Shown here piece after piece: positions 1 to 13,109 of a stretch of 64,000 bases of DNA; position 1 is the first letter of the stretch; the number at the start of each line of letters is the position of its first letter. The position numbers were made by a program, and so were the translations under genes. Below the pieces are notes generated by a model, which saw only the letters and a list, made by a program, of their open reading frames with translations, was not told where the DNA came from and did no database searches. This DNA is from Miscanthus floridulus (Eukaryota > Streptophyta > Magnoliopsida > Poales > Poaceae): the NCBI RefSeq assembly GCF_019320115.1, contig NC_089598.1, forward strand, positions 24,023,585-24,087,584, in the 5' to 3' direction.

Positions 1-277
1 TCGAATGAACATACGATGGTTTAGCACCTTAACTAGAACCCGAAGCTACAAAGGATCAGTAGATACTAAAGACAAATCATTGATTAGCCCAACAGCAGGA
101 GGCACTTGCATCTTAAGCTAAGAAACATTGACTACTAGATGAATCTTAGCCCTAAGTGGAAGGTCCAATTTGTATGCAACTTTGCGAACTTGCTAAAGTA
201 TCTTGTATGGGCTATAGAATCTAAATGACAGCTTCTGAGTTGTTCTGTCTACCATAGTGGATTGAACATATGGCTGG
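1..277 (-). pseudogene. REI integrase C-terminal fragment (distal half of split pol)
   Basis: The minus strand reads a Ty3/gypsy integrase tail with a GPY/F-type module (FRFYSPYKIL), followed by a stretch rich in Val, Ala, Lys and Leu typical of chromovirus integrase ends. The proximal half of the same protein is at 21868 and above, 21.6 kb away. The two halves are separated by the Athila-type element at 278-21867, which is flanked by GCTGG at 273-277 and 21868-21872. The reading frame resumes across that target site, so this is one interrupted gene. It runs off the left window edge, so the 3' LTR of REI is not visible. Confidence 0.85.
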
Positions 278-1880
278 TGTTGGCTTTTGTTAGTGCAATC
301 ACCAAGTATGGAGATGTAATCTATTCCTGGCAACGACACTAGAAATGTCTGTTGGCATTTCTTAACACCATCACTAAGATTTGGATAAATCTTAGTGACA
401 TCGCCAAGGAATACTAACACGATAGTTCTTAACGATTACAGAAAGTATCCGTAAGTGCACGGATCTATCGTTGTAGCATTTCACCAAAAAGTATTTAGGG
501 TATCGTTATTTATATTTCCCCAAAGGAAGGCAAGGTGTAAGAGTCTAGCATGGATATGAACAAGATTACATACTTGCATAGTGAACCAATAGTCTATGAC
601 AGGGGTCAAAATAGTATTTCAAGGATAGTGCACATACATCTGGGCCAACCTCAAGGATAAAAGAAAAATAAAGAATAAAAGAATGTTCCTAAGTGGAGCA
701 GGCATGTTCTAATATAGCCGTGCAATGAATAGTTGATGATCATATAAACTACATGGTTAGAACTAGACCTAAGTGTGAGATAGGTCTAGAGGCCACCGAG
801 TACTGGTCTGCCAGCAACCTCATGTGACAATTTAGACTCATATATCCTACTCGAACGTGGGGGATTACAAGGGACAAATAGGGCAGTCACCACCTGCCAC
901 CTACCCCCTCAACCGTGGAGTAGGAAATGTATTCACATGTTCCCATGTACCTGGCTCCTTGCTCGATTACACAGAAACTACCCACATCCCCCTAGGACTC
1001 CAACCCTATGGATCAACAAGCATAGGACAAGGGCACACCCGAAGGCACGATGAACCGCCACCTCAACTTAGCTCTACTTCTAATCATACAACTTATATGA
1101 ATGTTTAAGCATAGAATTCTACATGTCAAGCTCATAGCATAGAAACTATACACTAGTTCATATGTCATGATTATAACATGTAGACTATACTCTAGTTCAT
1201 ATGCACTACTATATTGAAGATATGAGAGCAAGACTTTGGAAGAATCCTTCATAGTATTCATACCAGGATTTCTCTCTTCCAAGGAGTCAAGCTCTCCTTG
1301 ATAGCTTTGCTAGCTCCAAAAGTACTACTAAAAGTAAAAGATTACAAGAGAGGTGTGAGGTGTTTGGCTCCAAATGAGGTGTGTTGAAAGGTGAGCACCA
1401 CTCCTCTTTTTATACAAAGTTGGAGGTCGGTTTGGCCCTAGTAAATTAGGAAACCACCCTAAGTCACCTTTGCATGCTGCCATGTAACCATTGGAGCAAG
1501 GTGGGCCCAAGAGGTGGTGGGGGGGGGGGGTACGGGCGCACCCTTGGTGCGGCCACAGTAGGGCTAGCCCCACTCGCCATCGCCTTGCTCTGGTGGGCTA
1601 CTGGCTGGGCCTGGGGTTGCTTCCTCGATGGTGCTCGGCCTAGTTTTTGCGTGTAGGTGGGCTTTTGCTTAGCTCCTTTGCGCTTTTCTACTTTACTCTT
1701 TCCTGTGTTGCACCTTTTGATCATATTCCCATGTATTTCATATGTATGTCCTATAAAACACTAAGTATCCAATACATGTGGCAATATATCAATAGTAAAT
1801 GCATGTGTCAAAAGTTTGTTTATTTCTCCTATTTTGGATATTAATTGGCGGTCGGGTATGGTCGTTAAGGATCGCTAACA
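278..1880 (-). repeat. ATH 3' LTR
   Basis: About 1.6 kb, colinear with 20289-21867. On the plus strand it starts TGTTGGC and ends CTAACA. It differs from its partner by many substitutions and small indels, so the insertion is old. A G-run of about 11 bases lies near 1520-1530. Confidence 0.88.
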
Positions 1881-2976
1881 AATTACCCAAGCTTAACCTT
1901 TGCTCATCCTGAGCAAATAGTTCAGTACTTAGTTGTTGATCAGGAGTTGCTACTATGCCAAGTATATTTCATAAGTGCCATGCCTATAACAAAGTATTTC
2001 TCCACAATTCAAATAAGTTGGCATTTTTATCCACCCTTTACCTTGATCCTCGTGGCCTTATAGCTTTTCCAAGTTCTTGGGCGGTTGTAAGATAGAACAG
2101 TTATAACAGAATCACGAATCATTCATTCCTTGATCAACTGTTTATCCAGAGGTTTTATGAGTTTTACAAAATAAAAGTAAGTTCCTCAAATGATTCTCTC
2201 GATCACTCAATGTGTATGAAATCTCACCAAGGCATTTGATTGCCTTCTTTTTCATCCTATCACTAAAGGCTTTTTGTGGAGTTTTGGGTAGGTATGAAAT
2301 GGAGGCATACTTGCATCGCATATTTTGCTAAGTCAAAAATCGGACCTCAAGGAGATCCAAGTCATACACTTTGATCAAGACATGAAAGTGTGTGGAATTT
2401 TTATAAATTCCTAATTCTAAAATATTTTTGTACTCCTTTGAATCATGAATCTCTCGTTTTGGAGAATGCCTTTTATTTGAAAGTATGGGCTATCTTTATT
2501 TCTTTCTTTTTCTTTTCTTTTCTTTTCTTCATGCTCTTTGGCATGCATTTTTTTCTCTCATGCCTTTTGGCATGGATACTTTTCTTTTATTTTCCTTCTT
2601 TTTTTAGCATAGCCCATATTATTCTTTTTGGCATACGAAACTTTAGAGAGAGACTCACGAAACATTGATGGAGTAATTATTTAGTGGATGGAAAATCATG
2701 TTTTTGCGTAACAGTGTAAGAGCTAGCAATTTATTTGTGGGTATACGTGTGTCTTGATCATGGGTGCATGACGAGAATCTCAACAAGGGTCACAACAATT
2801 TCATAAAGCTCAATGCAATAACAAGTCGCATATGACTAAGATTTGAATTTGAATCATGTCATATGGCCTTGGTAGGTATTCATAATCATTGAGGAACTTT
2901 GAATTTTAGCATTTTTTGAAATTGAAAACTCCGGATGTCTAGTCTCTCCTAGAACAAAATCATAGTAAATTCTATT
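1881..2976 (-). other. ATH internal 3' tail with polypurine tract
   Basis: Non-coding. On the minus strand a purine-rich tract (GGTTAAGCTTGGG, about 1886-1900) directly precedes the 3' LTR and is the likely plus-strand primer. A pyrimidine-rich stretch of repeated TTTTC lies at about 2497-2530. No credible ORF is present. Confidence 0.65.
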
Positions 2977-3375
2977 TGTACTGTTGACATCTATGGAGGC
3001 ACACAGAGACAAAATCCACAAGCGCATGGGTATCGAAGTAGTTTTCACCCGGAGTATTATCGAGTATCGTATCCATAGGGAAACATGTGTATGTTGTCTA
3101 ACAACTAGTTTGTCTAGGATAGCAATCAAGGTTTAATGTATGAGTAGAGAGGATTCTTATGGTTATGACCTATGCAAAGCAAGGCTTATGATTCTAGTGT
3201 TCACTTCAGGACACCGCTTAGACGGTAAAGCACCGCTAATAGATATCTCTATTGACTCGACTACGGTCCTACTAAGTTCAGAACCTGCTCAATTCGGTGT
3301 GGACTACAAAGGATAGACGGGGCTATCACCTCCAGCTGCTACCACACAACCAAGAAATAGGGAGCAAACACAGGT

Positions 3376-3860
3376 AGCCGATAGCCTAAGCACCACGCTT
3401 ATGCTAATGATTACTACTCTAATCCAGAGATCTAACAAGGAGTAGAGCACTCAAAAGAACTATGAACCCGTGAACAAAAGAGCACAAAACTTACTTTAAA
3501 TAGAAATCAATTACCAGAGGTATCTCAGATGTAGACTTGGAGAAGCCTAGATCTGCCAAAGTACAAGCCGTAGAGGTAGCACCGACAGGCCGACACTTCC
3601 TCCAAACTCTTCTCTCGCTCTCTAACTCGATATTTTTATTTACAAGACTAGATCCTATAAAGGACTAATCTTCTCTTGATGCCCTGATCTTGGAATGAGG
3701 TTATGAATTGGGGTTTTAGGATGGCTCTAGGGAGGGGGTAGGAGCTGCTATATATGGGGGCACCTAACACCCTCCTCTTATTTAGCCTCATTGGTACTAA
3801 AGTTTCCACCATATCTTATTAAAATGCACATGGCCTTTATGGGTCAAATTCTAAATTGGG
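3376..3860 (+). repeat. Direct repeat copy 1 (485 bp)
   Basis: Nearly identical to 8496-8983, in the same orientation. The sequence contains TATATATGGGGGC, which could be an LTR core promoter element. At its right end the sequence switches abruptly to copia pol. Confidence 0.85.
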
Positions 3861-5247
3861 TCAAATCCACTTTAGTGACTTGAACTTCTTGTGGTCTAAT
3901 ATCACCAATAGCTAGTTGATTGATTGCTTCACATGGTGGATCCTCCTTTCCTACAACACTTGAATCAACTTGCTCTACTTGAGAGCTATTAGATTCATCA
4001 AATGCCACATCTACCTCAATCTCAACTCTCCCAAAGGTTTTGTTGAAAACACGGTAGGCATGCTCATTTGATCCATAACCAAGAAGAAAATCTTTATCAA
4101 CTTTAGGTGCAAACTTAGAGGTTTTGAGTTTTCTTGTTAAGTATGAAACACTTACACCCAAATACTCTAAAGTAAGACACCTTTGGTTTGTTAACAGTTA
4201 GAAGCTCATATGAAGTTTTCTTCAACTTCTTGTGTAGGTAGAGGCGGTTGATGGCATGGCAAGCGGTGTTGACGGCGTCGCACCAAAAGAGGTATGGCGT
4301 CTTGTACTTATCTAGCATTGTCCTTGCCATGTCAATGAGTATTTGGTTCTTCCTCTCTACTATACCATTTTGTTGAGGGGTGTATGGAGGTGAAAACTCA
4401 TGCTTGATGCCCTCTTCATCAAGAAACTCCTCAACAAGAGTATCCTTAAATTCGGTCCCATTATCACTTCTCACTTTCTTGATTGGGAGACCAAACTCCT
4501 TGTGTGCTCTTCTAACAAATACTTCACCTCTTCTTGAACTTGGCATTTGTCATAAAAAAGAATACCCAAGTGAAATGGGAATAATCGTCAATAATAACAA
4601 GACCATATTTGTTATCCTTGAGACTTAGGTAGGTGACCGGTCCAAAGAGATCCATGTGAATTAGCTCCAATGATTGCTCGGTGGTCATGATGCTCTTTAG
4701 TGGGTGAGGTACACCGACTTGCTTTCTGGCTTGACAAGCGCTATAAATCCTATCTTTCTCAAAGTGAACATTTGTTAGTCCTAGGATGTGTTCATCTTTT
4801 AGAAGTTTTGGCCAAGTTCCCCATCCCAACATGGGCTAGTCGGTGATGCCAAAGCCAACCCATGCTAGATTTTGCTACTAAACAAGTCTCAAGCTTAGCT
4901 TTACTTTTGTTGAAATCAACTAGGTAAAGCTTATTCTTTAATCGACTTGTAAAGACAATAGAGGAATCCTCCCTTCTAAAGACTTCTACACCCTTATCCA
5001 TAAAGAGACAATTGTAGCTCATCTCACACAATTGAAAAACGGATAATAAATTGTAACTCAACGAATCAACATGTAAAATATTTATAATTGAATGCTCAAG
5101 GGTTATAGCAACTTTACCAAGACTAATCACATCCCCCTTTGAATTGTCTCTAAAGACAATATTTTTATTTGAGTGCATTATTGGGAAATATGATGAGAAC
5201 ATACTCCTTTCTCTGGTCATATGATTTGTACATCCACTATCAAGCAC
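3861..5247 (-). pseudogene. copia pol fragment: protease, GAG-pre-integrase, integrase
   Basis: The frame begins with an aspartic protease motif (LDSGCTNHM, at about 5240). It continues into a GAG-pre-integrase zinc-binding region with WHHRLAH retained but the first cysteine of the expected CxxC pair replaced (IYSACQ). The integrase core follows with MDLFGP (first Asp), SDNGTEF (second Asp) and NGIVERKN (Glu). A post-integrase segment runs to 3861. Three overlapping frames (5247-4792, 4832-4524, 4546-4115) and a fourth (4161-3844) show frameshifts, so it is non-functional. RT and RNase H are absent through truncation. Confidence 0.88.
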
Positions 5248-8005
5248 CCAACTTGATCCACCAGAGGACTATGCCTGCAAAACAAATTTAGTTGCTAGAT
5301 TTAGGTCCCCAACTTGACATGAGGCCTTGCATGTTAGTCACAAAAAACTTAGGAACCCAAATAGAAGTGTTCCTATATATGTTGGTTTCCTTTCCAACAT
5401 ATTTTACAACCACTTGACCACTGCTATTGTTCCTCAATACAAAGCATGATGTCAAGCTTTGTCGAGGTGCATGGGTCTTCGGTTGATAAGCATACTTGTT
5501 CTTAGTGCCCCATATTGATTCCTTTGGATTCTAGGAAACCTGCTTTTGCTGAACACTTTCTTCATGGGCTTAGTCGGATTAGGAATAGAATTGGTAGCCT
5601 TCCCATTTTTGCAGGGCGTGGCACTGCCACTCTAGGACGCTGCACTACCGTGGTCTGTGTAGGCTGCTCTACACCAATTCTGCCGTTCCTCTCAAATTGC
5701 ACATATTCATAGTCATTCACTATCCTTCTTCCATTTGTCTTGGCTCCTTTTGTGTGTCTAAGCCCATGCTTGATTGAGGGATGCCTTCCTTTCTTATATT
5801 GTGTCACTTTTGGTTCATCCTTCTTCTTGTCATTGGTTTGGGCCTTGACATCCATGCACCCTTTTCCAATGATCTCATTGAGCCTAGCAATCTCCTTTCT
5901 CATAGCCTCCATATCTGCAAGGTTAGTGGAATAGGCATTCAAATCGAGATTATAACATTTTCCACAACCTTGGCTAGTAGAGGGAGTAGATGCTTCCTTT
6001 GCTTTAGTGGGATATGAGTTGCTATCCCAAAAAATACCATATTGCAGCTCAAGTTCTTTGTACTTTTCATCCAAGTCACAATACTTTTTCTTGAGAGCAT
6101 TATGTGCTTTTTTGTGATAGCATGGTCCTCTTGCTCTTTGGCCAAGGCCTTACACAAGGATTCCACCTCACTTCTCTGTAATGCAAGAGCATCCTTGCTA
6201 GCAATGTAGAGATCCTCTTATTGAATAAGAGTCTCCTCTTTGATTCTAGCTCGGCTTGGACACTCTCTAAATCCTCCATTAGCTTAGTGATGAACAATTT
6301 GGTCTTTCCATCTAAATTTTTAGTTATTAAGTTAATTTCTTCATCACTAGATCCATCGTCACTAGAGCTATCACTAATATCACTACTAGAGATATCAATA
6401 GGAGGTGGAGGAGGTTTGGCTTTCGATTTTACCTTGTCACTCTTTTCCATGAGACAAATGTGAGGGGAGTAGTAGTCATCATCAGACATGTTGAAGAGCC
6501 TTGGTGTAGAGGATGGCTTGTGAATAGCTACGGTTGCAATCTTCTCATCCTCTTCACTTGAGCTCTCTCTAGTTGAGTCCCATTCATGCCAAATGTGAGC
6601 TTCTCCCATGTACATCTTGCTCTTTCTATAGTCGGTCTTCTCTTCTTTCTTGTCCTTCTTGTACTTGTTGTCCTTGATCTCAAATGGACACTTGGCAATG
6701 AAGTCCTCGGTGCTACCATAATTGTAGCATATCCTCTTCCTATTGTTTGAAAACTTTCTCTTCACTATCTTGTAGCCTTGCTTCTTTAGTCCCTTTTGAA
6801 ATCTCTTCATGAAGAGAGCAACATCATCAACCTTCTTATAATGTTCATCATCATTTTCATCTTCACTTGAGGATGATGTAGTCTCTACTTGCTCTTGGAC
6901 TTGCTTGATTGCTTTTGGCTTGCTTGTTGAAGCTTGCTTTGTTGGCTTTGAGAGCTACATCCTTGATCTTCATGCCATCTACCTTTCCTTGCAACTCACC
7001 AAGCTTCTTCCTCTCATTTGCTTCTTCTCTTTGCATGTCAAAGGTCAAGATCCTCCCAAGTACAACATTTGGTGTGAAGTACTCAAATTTCTTCTTGTCT
7101 CTAATTAGAGTCACCATGGTCTCATTTCTAGGTGAATAAGCTTCCAACATAATCTTCACTACCTTGTGATAATCTAGCTCATCACCACCATAGCCTCTAA
7201 TCTTGCCGACAATCACCATCAACCTATTAAATATCTCTTGTGGCCCTTCTCCATCCAAGATCACGAACCGGTTGAGCTTGGCCATCAACAACTCAATTCT
7301 TGCCTTCCTCACTTTGTCAATCCCTTCATGTGCGAGGTTCTAGGTGTCCTATATTTAGTTGGCAACATCAACACCCATCACTCTATTGTACTCATCACCA
7401 TCCACTTGGCAAGTGCTTCCACTTGGCAAAGTTAGTCCCATCGAAATGAGGTAACTTGCCCACGGACACATTGATGAAAGACCTTCGATCATGGTTAGTC
7501 ATAGACATAGAAGAATAGTTAAAGGATATGGCGGCATATTTGTTATTGGAGTCGGCTTTGCCCTTTCCTTTCTTCTCCTTCTTGCCCCCCTTGGTCATTT
7601 GGTAGCACTCATCATCATCTCTATCTTTGGAACTACTTATAATGTCATTTGATGATGCATTGGTTATTTTTGCTTCCTCTTCTTTTTTCTTCCTAGCTTC
7701 TCTTCTTTTTCTTCTTGCTTCTCTCTTGAGCTTTCTTTCTTCTTTTCTTTGCTTCCTGTCTTCTAGCCTTTCTTGCTCCTTCTTCTTTTTTCTCTTGCTT
7801 CTCGTTTTGCTTTTCTAGCTGCCTTTCTTTTTCTTCTTTCTTCTTCATTTTGAGCTTTCTTGGCATCGGTTGCCTCTAGCCATGGGAGTGTGGTGTTGCT
7901 CGCAGTAGAGGCACTGAGCTCGCTGCTGTCGGTGTCATGTAAGTTCACATCCTTCGGATCGATGTCAATGGGCTTCACACCACTAGATCCTCCTCTAGGC
8001 TCCAT
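5248..8005 (-). pseudogene. copia gag (Sire type), broken
   Basis: The start codon at 8005 opens a Glu/Lys/Arg-rich N-terminus. The conserved gag core follows (about 7600-6860). A CCHC zinc knuckle at about 6735-6690 is degenerate, reading CYNYGSTEDFIAKC: the second Cys has become Tyr and the His has become Asp. Next come an acidic Ser/Asp-rich segment and a coiled-coil C-terminal part with a basic end (6074-5560). Several frameshifts and stops separate these blocks. Confidence 0.82.
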
Positions 8006-8039
8006 ACCTCATATGGTGAAGCATACACGAGGTAACCCC

Positions 8040-8051
8040 GCTTTGATACCA
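8040..8051 (-). other. copia primer-binding site
   Basis: The minus strand reads TGGTATCAAAGC, one base from the usual initiator tRNA-Met complement TGGTATCAGAGC, two bases from the LTR end at 8054. Confidence 0.8.
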
Positions 8052-8053
8052 CT

Positions 8054-8495
8054 TGTAGGATCTCTAGTTAGCCTAGAGGGGGTGAATAGACCTATTAAAA
8101 CAAAACTTGAGCAAACATCAAATTCAACTCGTGGCACTGTCACTCTGAGCCCACGGCATTGCTGAGCCAAAACTTGAGTATACGAGCTTCAAGAGATGGT
8201 TACAAACCTCTCGGGGCTGCTATACAAGTTGGCAAGCTCCACGGGTGATGCTCTAGCCGGCTAGGAGCAAGCTCTAAGAGTAACAAACACAATCCACCAG
8301 CTAAAACATAAACCAAGTGCTCTTAGACTTTGGGAATTAGTGGATCTACTCTCTAATCGAGTTTTGGAGCCTTTTCTCTCAAGGATTGATGGAGAAATCA
8401 CAAAGAAATGCTTGGGAGCTCAAGTTCACCAATGGAGAAGAGAGAAAGTGAGCACTTTTCTGTTCAGGTCGGTCAGAATGACCAAAGGTGGAAGA
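8054..8495 (-). repeat. copia 5' LTR, partial
   Basis: Begins TGTAGGATCTC on the plus strand and matches the solo LTR at 11023. It has an internal deletion relative to that copy and is cut off at 8495, where the 488-bp direct repeat begins. Confidence 0.82.
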
Positions 8496-8983
8496 AGCCG
8501 ATAGCCTAAGCACCACACTTATGCTAACGATTACTACTCTAATCCATAGATCTAACAAGGAGTAGAGCACTCAAAAGAACTGTGAACCCGTGGACAAAAG
8601 AGCACAAAACTTATTTTAAATAGAATTCAATTACCAGAGGTATCTCAAATGTAGACTTAGAGAAGCCAAGATCCGCCAAAGTACAAGCCGTAGAGGTAAC
8701 ATCGACAGGCCAGCACTTCCTCCAAACTCTTCTCTCACTCTCTAACTCAATATTTTTATTTACAAGACTAGATCATATAAATGACTAATCTTCTCTTGAT
8801 GCCCTGATCCTGGAATGAGGTTATGAATTAGGGTTTTAGGATGGCTCTAGGGAGGGGGTAGGAGCTGCTATATATGGGGGCGCCTGGCACCCTCCTCCTC
8901 TTATTTAGCCTCATTGGTACTAAACTTTCCACCATACCTTATTAAAATGCACATGGTCTTTATGGGACAAATTCTGAATTGGG
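8496..8983 (+). repeat. Direct repeat copy 2 (488 bp)
   Basis: Second copy of 3376-3860, in the same orientation. To its right the LTR continues uniquely to 9301 and ends in GTCAACA. Confidence 0.85.
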
Positions 8984-9306
8984 CCCAATTAATCCCGTAG
9001 CTCATGATGTGGAGTTTTTCTTTTATTTGCAAAATTTATATCTTTTCATTCTGAGCTCCAAATATAGCAAATAATATATCTGTTTTGATCAGCTCCACGA
9101 GCTCTTCACAATGGTGCACTCCAATTCACCATTTGAGATAATTTTGTTCTGTGAAAAATTAAATATCCTGCGAGACAAGTGAGAGCACCAAAACTCGTAA
9201 AAGTTGTTAGAATCAAACCCTATAACTATGTTTGGTGATGGAATTAAGTATATATGCATGTTATGTTGACAGTTTATAATTGGTGTTAACGACAGTCAAC
9301 ATGTAC

Positions 9307-9714
9307 CATATCATAACTCGCAACTACTTAGAAAAGGGGCATGCATTTGCGACCCACAAGTTTTCAAGTTTTTAGGATGAGACATTTTCAGTCAACAAAC
9401 TTAAATCTTAGGGAATACTAAGTTACAGCCTAGGCACAGATGAATTATAGACAGAGCAACTATTTATCATTTTAACATAAGAGAAACTAAATATTCTTAA
9501 AACACATATGAGAGTGAAATTCATTTTTTGGTATTTTTATCATATTTTTTGTATTTTTAATTTTTTAAATGCTAATAATTAAATCAATGCTGAAAATAAA
9601 TGCGACAATTTAAAAATACAAAAAATAAAAGATACAAGTTGCCTCTGTGGGGTCCACCCCCAAGCTAGCTCATGGCCTATGGTCCGGGATTGTATCCCAT
9701 GGACCGCCGTTAGG
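9307..9714 (-). other. ATH non-coding spacer after ORF2
   Basis: AT-rich sequence between the end of ORF2 and the TGTAC insertion site. No ORF, RNA gene or repeat boundary seen. Confidence 0.5.
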
Positions 9715-11022
9715 TCACCTGCGCGTTGTGCTGTTGCTTCAGCAGCGCGTTCATTTGCACCATCTGTTGCTGCTGTTGAAGCTGCCACTAGATCGTATCC
9801 TACACATGAGTGTTAAGTGTATTTTGTATTTTACCTGTGCAGATCTCTAGTCCTTGGTGGCGGGTGTTCATGCCGTCTAGCTCGTGATGATCCGAAGTAG
9901 ACTGTTGTGGCTGGATGGGTGGTGGTAGTCCCTCGAAGTCAGAGGAGTGAGCATGTCTTCATGCTGCATCTCAGCCTCATGCCATCCCAATCCACTGGCC
10001 TTATGTGGTTACAGGGTGTGTCCCCAGCCGGGTTGGTACCCGAGTGTGAACCCAGGCGTCTGCATGGCCGGAAACCACTCCGCATGGTATGCCTGAAGCA
10101 CAAGTGGTGTCGGTGTTGGTGGTGGCCGTTGAGAGCTGTCTGCTTCGTTCCTAGTCCTGCTCTGTGTTGACCTACGAGAAACAGAACTCCTGTGTGCTTC
10201 CTCTTGCTCAACAAGAGTAAAAGTTAGCTCCGAGGACTTATTCAAAGAGAGTTTTGGGTTAGATAACATAATCTCGTTTTTATACCGTAGGAAGAAAAAC
10301 ACAAGGTTCCATGCATCATCATATTTCAAATGATGCCCTTGCATCAAGTAGTGCTCATTAATACTGATGCGTGGAGTAGAGATGTATGTCACATCTTGTC
10401 CATCCAATGCACCAATACTAGTGGCAATATGAGTCACAAGGGACGTGCAAGAGATAGATGTAGAAGCCTTAAATGTTTCTAATCAATGTTTAAAAATTTC
10501 TTTCACAGGAGCAATTTTAATCTTTTTAAGCATAGCATAGAGAATTTGCATTTCTGCATGGTAAATAAATCGAATGTCCTGTCTAGCGAACAAAGTCATG
10601 GCAATCCATCGATGCATGAACCTCAAAGTAGGATAATGAATATTCATATTTTGAGGTTGAAACTTGCCAACTATGTTTTGACCCGAAATTACTCTCCAAA
10701 ATTCATGGTGATTAAAACCTTTCAGAGCATGATCTAAGTCAATTGAGCATTTTGTATTAAAGCCTAAGTGAGAACTAAGATTTCTCCTTGTAAGATAATA
10801 TTCTTGCTCAAAAAGACAGAAAGTAATCACGCCCTCAACTTCTTGCAAAGAGCATAAAACTGAATTGTTAGGAGGCGAGAACCTTGCTCATCAATGGGAG
10901 CAACGTTCTCCCATCCAATGGTTTTCCAGATGGTGGCGAATTCGATGTCCATACCTATCTTTTGGAGAAGGTCAGGGTCATACATAGGCGTGTGGATGAA
11001 CTCGTAGTTCTTGATGAGGTTG

Positions 11023-12310
11023 TGTAGGATCTCTAGTTAGCCTAGAGGGGGGTGAATATGCCTATTAAAACAAAACTTGAGCAAATGTCAAATTCAACTC
11101 GCGGCACTACCGCTCTGAGCCCGTGGCACTACCGAGCAAAAATAGTGGCACTGCCGCATCTATAGACAACTTCGAGGCACCGTTCAAAATCTATGAATGA
11201 AAACTTAGATCGAAGAAATTACTGAGCTTTCTGTAGGTATATAGTTCATAGATCGACGGCTAGAAGTGGTAGCACAAGAGTATGTAAGTAGATCAACCTC
11301 AAACCCTAGAAATCACCTCACACAACAATATGAAATGCAATGGAAGTAAAACAAGCACAAGGTGACACAAGTATTTATCCCATGGTTTAGCTTGCCACCA
11401 AGGCTTGCCTAAGTCTACGTTGTTGAGGTTAGCCAATAAGGCTTAGGGCTTTGCACCCCTTCCTCGATCTCAAGTCAAGAGAGTTAACTCTTGAGATGAG
11501 GGGTGAGTTTACTAGCTTTAAGAGATAGTTACAAATGTCCCGGGGCTGCCACACAAGTTGTCAAGCTCCACGGGCGACGCTCTAGCTGGCTAGGAGCAAG
11601 CTCCAAGAGTAACAAACACAATCCACTAGCTAAAACGCGAACCAAGTGCTCTTAGGGTTTGGGAATTAGTGAATCTACTCTCTAATCCAGTTTTGGAGCC
11701 TTTTCTCACAAGGATTGATAGGGAAATCACAAAGAAATGCTTGGGAGCTCAAGGTCACCAATAGAGAAGAGAGAGAGTGAGCACTTTTTTGTTCAGGTCG
11801 GTCTGAATGGCTAGAGGTGGAAGAAGAGCCATTGGAGAGGAGTGTGAGAGGTACAAATACCTCCAACCCCCAACCCCCAACGGTCAGTTAAGTCGCGGCA
11901 GTGTCGTGGCTCAACTGCGACAGTGCCACACTGCGACAGTGCCTCTCTTTAGGTGCGGCACTGTCGCACCCGGCAAGACAGCAAGGATGAAATCAGTGAA
12001 AGGATGGCTGTCTTGGCTGAGCAACTAAGGATGTATGTGAATACGATGGAACACTTAGTTGCACACTATAACAAGTTTATTATGTCCCCTTTTATAGTAT
12101 GGCATTCCTATACTCAAATTTAAAGTATAAAAGAATTTAAACCTCCTTTGAGTTTGATGTTGTCACCATTTGTAAATTGGGGACTCCTCCATTTTGTATA
12201 ACATCCTCGATTGTAAATTTCCTGCTTGTCATCTCGATAAATCTCATTAGTCCTCTAATTGCATGGTCATTATCACCAAAACCCATAATTGGGGCTTGAT
12301 TGCACTTTCA
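11023..12310 (-). mobile_element. Solo LTR of the Sire-like copia family
   Basis: 1288 bp, TGTAGGATCTC to GCACTTTCA on the plus strand, flanked by the 5-bp TSD GGTTG (11018-11022 and 12311-12315). It belongs to the same family as the partial LTR at 8054-8495. No internal sequence remains, so it is a product of LTR-LTR recombination. Confidence 0.92.
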
Positions 12311-13109
12311 GGTTGTACACTTGTGTCTCCCGGTCTCCTTCCAAGTCAAGGTGGGGATCGTCATCACCTTCCTTCATCAGTTGTTCTTGCTCTTCCGTTG
12401 GTTCGGTTTCTTTATCTTCATGCATCAGGCTCTCTTCGTGCTTAGTGTAACGCGCACTTAAGCTTCCACAGGAGCGACTTGAGCTTGCTCCCATGGTGTA
12501 GCATCCCAAAAATATAATTCATAAAATCACCCGCTTAAAAATATTTTCAAAATCTATTTTGAAAACTAAAGTCATTTGAGCTCTTTTCAAATCCCCTTCC
12601 TACTTAAATCCACCGTGTATATATCTGTTTGTCCTCTTGTCCAAATATATATCCCGCACGCCGCCACGAGAATATCTCTTGTCGCCCCCCACCTCGCTCC
12701 CTCACGCGCACTCCGCTCGCCCTCGCCCGACAGTGCCCGCGTGCACTGGCCCCACCACTACCACCGCAGCGCACCCATGCTCAGACCCCCCCCCCCTCGC
12801 CAACCACAGCGCCCGCGCACCACCACGACATCATGGGCCCCACCTTCCTCTTCTTTCTCTTCCACTTACAACAACAACATCAATAGATAGAGCAAAGCAA
12901 AGCAAGCAAGTACCAGCAGAGCCAACACGCTCCAGCACCAGCAGTGCTTTAAACCACACCGAGCTGCCACTACCCATACGCTATTACGCTAGACGCCACC
13001 GCCCATCGTCCCATCGCTCTGCCAAAACTGCTGCTGCACGCCGCGCTGCGCCACGCATGCCGCGCTGCCCCGACGTTCGCTGCACCGTCAACGCGGTTGT
13101 CGGCTCAGC

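Larger units (their letters stand above)
3861..8495 (-). mobile_element. Truncated Ty1/copia element, Sire/Opie-like
   Basis: Reads on the minus strand as partial 5' LTR (8054-8495), PBS (8040-8051), gag (from 8005) and pol through protease and integrase. It stops just downstream of the integrase core at 3861. RT, RNase H and the 3' LTR are missing. The long Lys/Glu-rich gag N-terminus and the coiled-coil gag C-terminal region suggest the Sire lineage. The partial LTR belongs to the same family as the complete solo LTR at 11023-12310. Confidence 0.85.
2982..9301. mobile_element. LTR retrotransposon remnant with TSD TGTAC, enclosing a copia fragment
   Basis: TGTTGACATC at 2982 and GTCAACA ending at 9301 form the outer ends of LTR sequence. 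Both sides are flanked by TGTAC (2977-2981 and 9302-9306), so this was one insertion into ATH. The left block (2982-3860) and right block (8496-9301) overlap in a 485-bp direct repeat, and the space between them is a truncated copia element. The left copy lacks the LTR tail and the right copy lacks the LTR head. The simplest reading is a full element whose interior and inner LTR ends were removed by two deletions around a nested copia. The LTR resembles that of ATH, so the family is probably related. Confidence 0.7.

Noticed and set aside
278..1880. Independent solo LTR at the left edge
   Set aside because: The shared TSD GCTGG with 21868-21872 and the adjoining polypurine tract show it is the 3' LTR of the large ATH element.
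2390..2668. Phe-rich 92-codon ORF resembling a membrane protein
   Set aside because: Produced by a TTTTC-rich low-complexity stretch in the ATH tail; no conserved features.
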